DNA of 35,410 bases. Origin: Leptospirillum sp. GTDB lineage: Bacteria; Nitrospirota; Leptospirillia; Leptospirillales; Leptospirillaceae. The translations under genes and the position numbers were made by a program. The notes under the pieces are model-generated. The model was not told the origin of the DNA, did not search any database, and saw only the letters and a program-made list of their open reading frames with translations. Shown in pieces: positions 16,651-23,176 of the stretch (positions within the stretch are counted from its first letter, which is position 1; every line of letters starts with the position of its first letter). The stretch spans positions 1 through 35,410 of the forward strand of contig DAHWKF010000096.1 of NCBI GenBank assembly GCA_027343785.1, in the 5' to 3' direction.

Positions 16651-17229
16651 TTGACAGGAAATCGCTGGAAATCGACGATCACATGCCTGTTTCTGTCCGG
16701 TATGCTGACCGCCTGTTCGACAGAAAGTCCTCCCCCCTCTTTCGACCTTCTGAGGCAATCCTCCCTGGATATCCAGCAACATCGTCTGGTCCACGCGGAA
16801 AAAATTCTGGACCGGCTGAAAAAATCGATGCCGGAGGATCCGACGGTCTGGAACAATCTCGCGACTGTCGCTTTTCTGCACAAGGACTTCGCCCGGTCCT
16901 TAAGGATGATGGACCGGGCTCTCGCGCTGAAACCATCGAGTACCGGACTTCGGATGAACAAGGCCCGCCTGCTTCTGGCCATGGGAAAGAACGAGGCCGC
17001 CCGGACGCTTCTCCGCAAGATGATCCGTCTGCGTCCTTGGCCAAAAGGATACAGAATCCTCCTCGCCATAGCGGAAAAAAGGACCGGCCACATCGAAGCC
17101 GCGGCCATTCTTTTTGAAGAGTTGATCGCCAACCATCCGGACGATCCCCTGGCGAAAAAATACCTCTCCGGTTTACCCTCCGGCCCCGGAAAGAAGGGGG
17201 TTTTTCCTTCCAAAAACGGTTCTCCATAA
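16651..17229 (+). CDS. TPR-repeat lipoprotein (first of two paralogues)
   Basis: A 192-residue predicted lipoprotein. Residues 1-21 form a signal peptide ending in the lipobox LTAC, with Cys22 as the lipidated residue. The mature protein is a series of tetratricopeptide-like helices from about residue 35 to 170: LVHAEKILDRL, PTVWNNLATVAFLHKDFARS, ALALKPSSTGLRMNKARLL and HIEAAAILFEELIANHPDDP. It shares an unusual RPWPKGYRILLAIAEKRTGH block with the next lipoprotein gene (RPWPRGFRLLLAIADLKTGH), so the two are duplicates. The start is a TTG at 16651 shortly behind GAAAGGA; there is no better start. It lies 106 bases after hpnR and ends before the Fur-box promoter, so it may be expressed separately from its paralogue. 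Function is unknown; such proteins scaffold envelope complexes. Confidence 0.78.
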   Translation: MTGNRWKSTITCLFLSGMLTACSTESPPPSFDLLRQSSLDIQQHRLVHAEKILDRLKKSMPEDPTVWNNLATVAFLHKDFARSLRMMDRALALKPSSTGLRMNKARLLLAMGKNEAARTLLRKMIRLRPWPKGYRILLAIAEKRTGHIEAAAILFEELIANHPDDPLAKKYLSGLPSGPGKKGVFPSKNGSP

Positions 17230-17259
17230 CTCGAGTTTCACCCATTTCCCTCGCAACTG

Positions 17260-17288
17260 TTGACAACGGACAGAAAATCTCTCATATT
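17260..17288 (+). promoter_or_regulatory. Sigma70-like promoter abutting Fur box
   Basis: TTGACA at 17260-17265 (perfect -35 hexamer), a 17-base spacer, and CATATT at 17283-17288 (four of six matches to TATAAT). The Fur box begins at the next base, covering the expected transcription start, which is the classic arrangement for iron-dependent repression. Confidence 0.55.
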
Positions 17289-17307
17289 GATAATGATTCT
17301 CATAATC
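17289..17307. promoter_or_regulatory. Fur box
   Basis: The 19 bases GATAATGATTCTCATAATC match the classical Fur box GATAATGATAATCATTATC at 16 of 19 positions and keep its inverted symmetry. The site is directly downstream of a promoter and about 110 bases ahead of the second TPR lipoprotein gene, so Fur with iron(II) would be expected to repress the three-gene operon that follows. Confidence 0.75.
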
Positions 17308-17331
17308 AATAAGGGTCTTCCAGCGAAAACA

Positions 17332-17361
17332 TTGACTTTTTTTAACGGGACTAGGTATCAT
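17332..17361 (+). promoter_or_regulatory. Second candidate promoter downstream of the Fur box
   Basis: TTGACT at 17332-17337 and TATCAT at 17356-17361 with an 18-base spacer. It lies 25 bases beyond the Fur box, so it could give Fur-independent or differently regulated expression of the same operon. Either this or the upstream promoter, or both, may be real. Confidence 0.4.
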
Positions 17362-17414
17362 CATAAATGGTACTTAATATCATATATGGCGTTGACGGAC
17401 AGGAGAAACCCCCG

Positions 17415-17981
17415 ATGATCCGGATCCATCCAAAAAATATCGTTGTTGCTGTCATCGCCGGCGTTTGTTCCCTTTTCACCCTCAGCGGATGCGCCACTTC
17501 CGGTATCGGAGGAGACGGGGAGGATGCTTCGGCGAACTCCTTTGCCCGCGACCTTCAGGCCGGCCATTTTGAAGCCGCCCGCCAGGACCTGTCAGAAGAA
17601 CTTCGCCGAAATCCGCGCAGCGCCTCCGCCTGGAACAATCTCGCCCTTCTCGATTTCAAGGCCGGACATGAGCGGAAAGCCGACGGAGAGCTGTCCCAGG
17701 GACTCGCGCTGGAGCCCCATAACACATTTCTCCTCCTGAACCGGGCCCGTCTTGACCTGGCAAGGCGCCAGTACAAAAAAGCCCGGAAAATCCTCCTGTC
17801 ACTGGAAGGTGTCCGTCCCTGGCCTCGCGGATTCCGTCTTCTCCTGGCCATCGCCGACCTGAAAACCGGACACCGGGAGTCGTCCCGCCTTTTGCTGGAG
17901 GAGATCCTGTCGGAAAGGCCCCACGATCCCATGGCCCGCGCCTACCTCTCCCGTTTTGACAACGGATCGGTCCGTGGGTAA
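17415..17981 (+). CDS. TPR-repeat lipoprotein (second paralogue), Fur-box operon
   Basis: A 188-residue predicted lipoprotein. The signal peptide (hydrophobic core about 9-22) ends in the lipobox LSGC, with Cys26 as the lipidated residue. Residues 40-180 form TPR-like helix pairs (FARDLQAGHFEAARQDLSEE, SASAWNNLALLDFKAGHERK, NTFLLLNRARLDLARRQYKK, RESSRLLLEEILSERPHDP). It is a duplicate of the lipoprotein encoded just upstream. The ATG at 17415 has AGGAG at 17401-17405; the frame opens further upstream from 17367 but that part is not signal-peptide-like. It is the first gene after the Fur box and overlaps the outer-membrane protein gene, so the three genes probably act together at the cell envelope. 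Confidence 0.78.
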   Translation: MIRIHPKNIVVAVIAGVCSLFTLSGCATSGIGGDGEDASANSFARDLQAGHFEAARQDLSEELRRNPRSASAWNNLALLDFKAGHERKADGELSQGLALEPHNTFLLLNRARLDLARRQYKKARKILLSLEGVRPWPRGFRLLLAIADLKTGHRESSRLLLEEILSERPHDPMARAYLSRFDNGSVRG

Positions 17982-19083
17982 AAGATCGTTCGGTATCCTC
18001 GCATCCCTCCAGAGAACAAAAAACGTATTCTGCCTGGCGGCGATCGTCCTGATTTTCGCAAACCCTCTTTCCAGAGCCCTCGCGGACGACGCGGGAGGGG
18101 AGCTCACCCCCCCTTCGGCGTTCGAAAAAGATGAAAATCACGATCTGGTTCCGGATCTCCTTCCCCTGGAACCGGCCTACCTGCCATGGGGACCCAACAC
18201 CAGCGGTCCGTTCTTCACGGGAACCGCCGAAGTCGAACCCGTCGGCTCGTTTTTCCTGGAACCCTACTGGTTCGACTATCTCCAGCCCGGTATCGGTTTT
18301 TCCTCCCTTTCCATGGCCCAACGGTTGTCCGTCGGCGTCATCCAGAACTGGGAGTTCGACATCTCCGTCCCTTTCGTCGTCAACCAGGGAACCTACCCCA
18401 CCACCCCCATCGGACAGACCGCCAACGCCTTCGGAATGGGGGACACGCTGATCTGGATCAAAAACCAGCTGACCTCCGACGGAGACGTCTACCACTTCTG
18501 GGCCCGTCCCGCCCTGACCGTCGAGTACCAGTTCACCCTTCCGACCGGGCACTTCCTGAACCTGAACCCCCAGTTGTACGGTGTCGACCAGACCGGGGAC
18601 GGAACCTACAACGAAGCCGTCTATCTGATCATGCGCAAGCATTTCAAGCCCTTCATGTTCTACCTTCAGGTGGGAGACATCATCGAAAACCCCACCCAGG
18701 TCGGATCCGGCTTCACGTTCAACAACGGCCTCACAGTCACCCAGGCCCCCCAGTCTGTCGTGAACGGAAACCTCCTCTATTACGCCGGAGCGCTTGAACA
18801 TGTCCTCAACACCCAGTGGGGAGCCGGCTACCTCCTGGAGATCTTCGGAGAATCACAAAGCGGTCAGAGCCTGCTGTTCGGAGCCGCAAACGCTCCCTCC
18901 TGGTCCTATCTCTGGATGGCGCCCGAAATCGAGATCAGCTGGCCAAACGAGGGAGCCGTCACCGTCACATGGGGCGCCGGTGTCGCCTTCCCGGTCTACC
19001 AGTCGAACTACCCCCAGACCTACACACCGATGGGAACGGTGACCATTTACTACAACGGGCCATTCGGATACCGTGGAGAGTAA
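17974..19083 (+). CDS. Predicted beta-barrel outer-membrane protein
   Basis: A 369-residue exported protein of unknown function. The N-terminus has basic residues, a hydrophobic core (about 19-32) and an ALA cleavage site near residue 37. The mature part is rich in alternating aromatic/hydrophobic and polar residues in short strands with glycine/asparagine turns (WEFDISVPFVVNQGTYPT, GDVYHFWARPALTVEYQFTL, PEIEISWPNEGAVTVTWGAG, TPMGTVTIYYNGPFGYRGE at the C-terminus), as expected of an outer-membrane barrel. It faintly resembles the barrel family annotated as MetA-pathway phenol degradation proteins. The start may be this GTG at 17974 or a TTG at 17956; both overlap the lipoprotein gene. Its ligand or cargo cannot be told from the sequence. 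Confidence 0.65.
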   Translation: MGKRSFGILASLQRTKNVFCLAAIVLIFANPLSRALADDAGGELTPPSAFEKDENHDLVPDLLPLEPAYLPWGPNTSGPFFTGTAEVEPVGSFFLEPYWFDYLQPGIGFSSLSMAQRLSVGVIQNWEFDISVPFVVNQGTYPTTPIGQTANAFGMGDTLIWIKNQLTSDGDVYHFWARPALTVEYQFTLPTGHFLNLNPQLYGVDQTGDGTYNEAVYLIMRKHFKPFMFYLQVGDIIENPTQVGSGFTFNNGLTVTQAPQSVVNGNLLYYAGALEHVLNTQWGAGYLLEIFGESQSGQSLLFGAANAPSWSYLWMAPEIEISWPNEGAVTVTWGAGVAFPVYQSNYPQTYTPMGTVTIYYNGPFGYRGE

Positions 19084-19118
19084 TTTCAGAAAACGGGCGC
19101 CCCCCACGGAGACATTAC

Positions 19119-20168
19119 ATGCGTAAACCGGGTCTGATCCTCTGGCCGTTCGTCTGGTCCCTGTTCATTCTCGGAACCCTGTCCCTGTCCATCCATTATT
19201 ACCGGACATCCTTTTCCCCCGGGACCGACGTTTCCCCCCAAAACCCCCGGAGCCAGCGGCCGTTCGATCTGCATGTTCCCCTCAAAAGTCTGGATACGGT
19301 CCAGCCCGGGACGGTCTTGAGGCTTCGGGTCAGGAAGATCCGGAACGCTTTCTTCAGCACCGCCTATTACGCTTCGGGATCGGCCATCCTGAATCTGCCG
19401 GTCCAGGTGACCGGGTGCGGAATATGTGTCCGTCTGTCCTTGTGGGATGCCGGAAAGTACAGGATAACCCTCGAGGACAGGCAAACGGGAAAAATCCTTC
19501 GGCAACTCCCGCTGACAGTGATCGTTCCCCTGTCTCTCTACCGGAATGACGGGCTCCTCCTTTTTGCGATCATTCTCCTGTCCTTCCTCTCCGGGAAATT
19601 GGCCGAACCCGCGGTGCGCGCTCTTTTGCCGGAATTGATCGGGCGCACCGCCCTACATCGTCAGATCGTGGCGGCGTTCATCTTTTTGTCTTTGGGACTG
19701 CTGGTCTTGCCTTATCCGCGTACGTCCTCCCCACATCAATACGCCTCCCCGACCTCCGTCCCGCAGGAATCCGAAGGCCGGACGGACGCCCGCCCCGCGC
19801 CCCTGATACCGCCAGGCGGAGCGGGGGGAGGAATATTGAAGATTGGCCACAACATGGACAGCTGGACGGATTACGGGCGCTCCCTGACCCTGTTTGAAGG
19901 TCCTGTGGGCGATCTGGCCCTCTCCGGCGCCTCCATCCTCCTGCCGGACGACGGACGATATTTCGTGACCCTCTGGACACCCGCGCTCCCCGCGCAGACG
20001 CGCCAGACGTCTTGGGTCATCCGGGCCAACCCGGTTTCCCCGCCGTTTCCCTGGTCGGTATATTCGGGGATGGTCCTCCTTTCAATGGCCGGCTTCCTCG
20101 CCGGATCCACCTTCAACGGAAGGAGGGACCCGGATTCCCGGAGTTGCCCCCGGGAAAGTCCGGTCTGA
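19119..20168 (+). CDS. Unknown membrane protein, last gene of the Fur-box operon
   Basis: A 349-residue protein that I do not recognise. It has four predicted membrane segments: about 8-28, 144-160, 182-198 and 316-334. Between segments 1 and 2 lies a roughly 110-residue beta-rich, probably extracytoplasmic domain containing a CGIC pair (Cys100, Cys103) that could form a disulfide or bind metal. A second extracytoplasmic domain with a proline/glycine-rich linker lies between segments 3 and 4. The ATG at 19119 has GGAG at 19108-19111. It starts 35 bases after the outer-membrane protein gene, so cotranscription with the lipoprotein and barrel genes is likely. Together they would span inner membrane, periplasm and outer membrane. 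Confidence 0.65.
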   Translation: MRKPGLILWPFVWSLFILGTLSLSIHYYRTSFSPGTDVSPQNPRSQRPFDLHVPLKSLDTVQPGTVLRLRVRKIRNAFFSTAYYASGSAILNLPVQVTGCGICVRLSLWDAGKYRITLEDRQTGKILRQLPLTVIVPLSLYRNDGLLLFAIILLSFLSGKLAEPAVRALLPELIGRTALHRQIVAAFIFLSLGLLVLPYPRTSSPHQYASPTSVPQESEGRTDARPAPLIPPGGAGGGILKIGHNMDSWTDYGRSLTLFEGPVGDLALSGASILLPDDGRYFVTLWTPALPAQTRQTSWVIRANPVSPPFPWSVYSGMVLLSMAGFLAGSTFNGRRDPDSRSCPRESPV

Positions 20169-20192
20169 CAAGAAAGATCAAAAAGATGGGGA

Positions 20193-20609
20193 TTATTCGG
20201 GATCTCCCGGTTTTCGGCCAGGGGGCAGGTCAAAGGTCGTAATCTCGATCCAGTGGTTGTCAGGATCAAAAAAATAAAAGGAAAGACTGATGCCGTGGTC
20301 GTCGTAGGTGAACGGAATCCCGCGATCACGCACCTCCCGAAAGGCTTCCTCGAAACCGGTCCGGTCGGTATTGAACGCAATATGCCGGTCGGGAACCCCG
20401 CCCGTTCCAGGGCCGTCGCCGGAATTGGGAACAGTATTCGGAGGGTGGATCAGCGCCACGCAGGTATCGCCGGCACAAAGCATGGCCGGATAGTCTCCCC
20501 ATTCCTTTTCATACCGCCTCTCAAGCCCCAGCACCTCCTGATACCAGCGGATGGACCGTTTGAGATCAGTGACGGGGATGGCAACATGATCCAGAAAGCG
20601 GATTTTCAT
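20193..20609 (-). CDS. VOC (glyoxalase/bleomycin-resistance) family protein
   Basis: A 138-residue metalloenzyme-like protein of the vicinal oxygen chelate superfamily. It begins FLDHVAIPVTDLKRSIRWYQ, with His8 as the first probable metal ligand, has a second ligand histidine in DRHIAFN (about residue 75), and a glutamate in DPDNHWIEI near 117-124. The paired beta-alpha-beta-beta-beta modules of the fold are evident. A lactoylglutathione lyase-like or dioxygenase-like reaction is possible, but the substrate cannot be assigned. The ATG at 20609 is preceded by AGGAG. The gene is convergent with the unknown membrane protein gene (24 bases apart) and divergent from the CdhB/PorE-like gene. Confidence 0.85.
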   Translation of the reverse strand: MKIRFLDHVAIPVTDLKRSIRWYQEVLGLERRYEKEWGDYPAMLCAGDTCVALIHPPNTVPNSGDGPGTGGVPDRHIAFNTDRTGFEEAFREVRDRGIPFTYDDHGISLSFYFFDPDNHWIEITTFDLPPGRKPGDPE

Positions 20610-20686
20610 GATCTGTCTCCTGGAGGAAATGGTTTTTCTTCAAATCCCATAGCCTCCGTTTCCGGGGCTCTACCCACGAAGGTGGT

Positions 20687-20716
20687 TTGACAAGGGGGGA
20701 ACCCGCCCCGTAAAAT
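20687..20716 (+). promoter_or_regulatory. Sigma70-like promoter of the CdhB/PorE-like gene
   Basis: TTGACA at 20687-20692 and TAAAAT at 20711-20716 with an 18-base spacer that is mostly G and C. This predicts a leader of nearly 140 bases before the GTG at 20861. The leader contains several G/C-rich short inverted repeats near 20803-20830 but no riboswitch class I can name. Confidence 0.6.
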
Positions 20717-20860
20717 AATATTTCCCAAGGAATTTTTCTGGTTGAAGAATCCCGGCATTTTTTCCACCGTTTCCCTTCAAAGGTTCAGGATTGGAAAAAC
20801 ACCGGGCCAAGCCGGCAGAAGACGGCCGGATTTCATCATTATAACGAACAAGGAGTGACT

Positions 20861-21442
20861 GTGTCCCAGTATCGCGTTCTTGCCGGCCCCGAAGCTTTTC
20901 TCCCTCCCGCAGCCGCCATGATGGGAATTGTTCTTCCGGATCCGGGACAGGGCCATATCGAAGGCCGCCTCGTAGACGAAGACGAAGCCATTGAGGAAGC
21001 CGCCCGGAGACTTTCGGCCGCCAAGGTTCCCACCTTCTTTCCCGGCCCCCAGGTCTTGTGGAAGTGGAACGAGAAATCCGCCAAGATGGCGAAGGCCATC
21101 AAGAGAGCTTCCGTCGAAGGGGGAATCAAGATTATCCCCATGTCCGACTATCGTCCCAAATATCCGAAGATCGATCCGGAAACGGAAATCAATCCCAACC
21201 ACCCGAACCTGACAATCTGGCACAACAAGATCGACGTCTGCCTTTTTGTCGGTGTCCACTGCCATCAGGCCAATCTGGCCCTCAAGATCATCCGGGGTGG
21301 CACTTCCTGTTACACGCTGGCGTTTTGTTCCTTTTCCGGACATGAAGACGCCAATCTTTCCGTCAGGGACACCGGTCCTGAAAAGTTCGAGAAGCTGACG
21401 GATTTTCTGATCAAGATGAGAAAAAACTCCAAGGGTTTTTGA
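20861..21442 (+). CDS. CdhB/PorE-like protein (CO dehydrogenase beta-family or 2-oxoacid oxidoreductase accessory subunit)
   Basis: A 193-residue cytoplasmic protein. Its architecture and the segments AARRLSAAKVPTFFPGPQVL (about 44-63), KIDVCLFVGVHCHQANLALK (about 122-141) and SGHEDANLSVRDTGPEKF (about 158-175) recall the epsilon/CdhB subunit of CO dehydrogenase/acetyl-CoA synthase. In autotrophs using the reductive TCA cycle, including five-subunit pyruvate and 2-oxoglutarate:ferredoxin oxidoreductases, a similar small subunit is called PorE or ForE. No other oxidoreductase subunit is encoded nearby. The GTG at 20861 has AAGGAG directly upstream (20850-20855); a GTG at 20855 is inside that site and less likely. 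It has its own promoter and a strong terminator, so it is a monocistronic unit. Confidence 0.55.
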   Translation: MSQYRVLAGPEAFLPPAAAMMGIVLPDPGQGHIEGRLVDEDEAIEEAARRLSAAKVPTFFPGPQVLWKWNEKSAKMAKAIKRASVEGGIKIIPMSDYRPKYPKIDPETEINPNHPNLTIWHNKIDVCLFVGVHCHQANLALKIIRGGTSCYTLAFCSFSGHEDANLSVRDTGPEKFEKLTDFLIKMRKNSKGF

Positions 21443-21470
21443 TCGCCCGGGAAAAATCGTTCTGACGAAA

Positions 21471-21496
21471 AACCCGCCGCATGGCGGGTTTTTTTT
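21471..21496 (+). terminator. Rho-independent terminator
   Basis: A perfect eight-base-pair stem, AACCCGCC and GGCGGGTT, closes a four-base GCAT loop and is followed by six further T residues. It sits 28 bases after the CdhB/PorE-like stop codon and ends that transcript. Confidence 0.9.
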
Positions 21497-21520
21497 CGGC
21501 CGTAAAAGGCGGGTGAAGCC

Positions 21521-22006
21521 ATGTATGTAGAACAGAAATGGAAGATCAATCGGGAAAAAAACGAGCATGCCCGGACCTGTCCCGGGTTCCTGCCCCTGGA
21601 TCAGGCAAGGGGGAAAACAGTCCTGGACACGTTCTCCCTCACCCTTCCCGACCAGACCCGGCTGACCGTTCTCCTTTTCGAACAGGGGAGATTTTCGGTC
21701 GTCGAGGAAAAAGAGTTGCAGCCGGCCCAGATGTTGCCCGTCCTGGAAGCCGTCCGAAAGGACGTCGAACGGCATCATCCCGACTTCTATCGAAAACTGG
21801 ACAGTCTGGCCGAAGAGGACCGGAAGATGCAGGTTCTGGCGAGGATGGAGAACATTCTCGGGGCGATCCGGAACAACGTTCCCCAGAATCCCGAGTTGCT
21901 GTCATCCATCAAGAACCTGATCGCCGAAATGGACGCGGGATTATCCGCTCCGGGGTGCAGCACCGGGGACGATCAGGAACGGCCGGAAAACCGGGATAAG
22001 AGGTAA
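21521..22006 (+). CDS. Hypothetical protein
   Basis: A 161-residue protein that I do not recognise. The first 65 residues look like a small beta-rich region (FSLTLPDQTRLTVLLFEQGR), and residues 70-140 are strongly helical and charged (AQMLPVLEAVRKDVERHH, EEDRKMQVLARMENILGAIR, LLSSIKNLIAEMDAG), with coiled-coil potential. No signal peptide or membrane segment. The codon use resembles neighbouring genes, which supports coding. The start has only a weak GGTGA-like site, and a terminator lies 25 bases upstream, so it needs its own promoter or read-through. Its last 34 bases overlap the 3' end of the oppositely oriented DUF2905 gene. Confidence 0.6.
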   Translation: MYVEQKWKINREKNEHARTCPGFLPLDQARGKTVLDTFSLTLPDQTRLTVLLFEQGRFSVVEEKELQPAQMLPVLEAVRKDVERHHPDFYRKLDSLAEEDRKMQVLARMENILGAIRNNVPQNPELLSSIKNLIAEMDAGLSAPGCSTGDDQERPENRDKR

Positions 22007-22209
22007 AAAATCAGGGAAAGCAATACGCTGATGAGAACACTCGTCATCAGCGGGAAGTAGAACCTGAATCCCGGGCGATCGATAATGATGTCACCGGGAA
22101 GATGTCCCAGAACGGAAAAAAGTCCTTTTCCCCGCCACCGTTCCAGTAAAAACAAAACGCCAGACAATGCCAGAAAAACGATCCCCAGGACAAAGAAAAC
22201 GCGAGACAT
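21973..22209 (-). CDS. DUF2905 family small membrane protein
   Basis: A 78-residue inner-membrane protein with two hydrophobic segments (about 4-22 and 52-72). Between them is the family signature LGHLPGDIIIDRPGFRFYFP, the best marker of DUF2905. Function of the family is unknown. The ATG shares a base with the nadA stop (TGATG), so it is translationally coupled and is the last gene of the long ilv-leu-nadA operon. Its 3' end overlaps the convergent hypothetical gene. Confidence 0.88.
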   Translation of the reverse strand: MSRVFFVLGIVFLALSGVLFLLERWRGKGLFSVLGHLPGDIIIDRPGFRFYFPLMTSVLISVLLSLIFYLLSRFSGRS

Positions 22210-23159
22210 CAGGACAGCTCGATCATCCGATCCAGGGCTTTTCTGGCCCCGCGGATCACATCCTCCGGCAACGTGATTTCAGGGGCCAGATCTTCCAGGG
22301 ACCAGAGGATCTTTTCGAGGGAATTGACCTTCATGTTGGCGCAATCGCAGGTTGAGCACGCCGGAATGAATTCCTTCGTCGGGTTTTCCTTGCGGAGACG
22401 GTGGATCATGCCGATTTCGGTTCCGACGACGACCTGACGGGCGGCACTGTCCCGGACGGCCGACGCCATCCGGCTGGTGCTTGCGACGACATCCGCGCGG
22501 ATGGCTACATCCGGCTGGCACTCGGGATGAGCGATCACCAAGGCGTCCGGATTTTCCGTTCTGGCGCGATCGATATCCGAAGCCATGATGCGCATGTGCG
22601 TGGGGCAAAATCCCTCGAACAAAATCAGTTTTCTCCCCGTTTCCCTCTGCACATAATCCCCCAGAAACTGGTCGGGAATGAAAATGACGGGTGTTTCCGG
22701 AGGAATCGAGGAAACGATGCGGACGGCGTTGGCGGAAGTGCAGCAAATATCGCTTTTGGCTTTCACGCTGGCCGGAGAGTTCACATAGGTGACAACGACC
22801 GCTCCGGGGTTTTTCAGGCGGAGCCGGTCCACCTCTTCCGGGGTGATCATGTCGGACATCGGGCATCCGGCTTTCAGGTCCGGAACCACGACCTTCCGGG
22901 ACGGGTTCATGATCTTGGCGGTTTCCGCCATGAAATGGACGCCGCAGAAAACGATCACGTCCGCGTCTGTGGAAGCGGCATAGCGCGCCAGCTCCAGCGA
23001 ATCGCCGATCAGATCCGCAACATCCTGGACCTCCCCGATCTGGTAATTATGGGCCAAAATGATGGCTCGATGCTTCTCCTTGAGAAACTGGATCCGTTCC
23101 ACCATCGGAGCGACCTGGGGGTCCATCCCCGCGTAAACCAGGGGTTCAAATGTTTTCAT
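22209..23159 (-). CDS. nadA: Quinolinate synthase NadA
   Basis: Condenses iminoaspartate with dihydroxyacetone phosphate to give quinolinate, the first dedicated step to NAD, using a [4Fe-4S] cluster. The 316-residue protein has LAHNYQIGEVQDVADLIGDS (35-54), FCGVHFMAET with Cys72 (71-80), CCTSANAV (139-146), HPEC (211-214) and a C-terminal CSTCDCANMK (268-277); these include the cysteines expected as cluster ligands. The start has GAGGAGG just upstream. NadB and NadC are not encoded in the window. It follows asd by 17 bases; both enzymes sit on aspartate-derived pathways. Confidence 0.95.
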   Translation of the reverse strand: MKTFEPLVYAGMDPQVAPMVERIQFLKEKHRAIILAHNYQIGEVQDVADLIGDSLELARYAASTDADVIVFCGVHFMAETAKIMNPSRKVVVPDLKAGCPMSDMITPEEVDRLRLKNPGAVVVTYVNSPASVKAKSDICCTSANAVRIVSSIPPETPVIFIPDQFLGDYVQRETGRKLILFEGFCPTHMRIMASDIDRARTENPDALVIAHPECQPDVAIRADVVASTSRMASAVRDSAARQVVVGTEIGMIHRLRKENPTKEFIPACSTCDCANMKVNSLEKILWSLEDLAPEITLPEDVIRGARKALDRMIELS

Positions 23160-23176
23160 GAGGTCCTCCTCTCCCT

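Noticed and set aside
15999..17213. 404-codon antisense frame across hpnR 3' end and the first TPR lipoprotein
   Set aside because: Both opposite-strand genes have clear motifs and good starts; this frame shows no recognisable domain and crosses the intergenic gap without features.
17656..18801. 381-codon minus-strand frame opposite the outer-membrane protein gene
   Set aside because: The plus-strand frame has a signal peptide, a barrel-like pattern and operon spacing; the minus frame has none of these.
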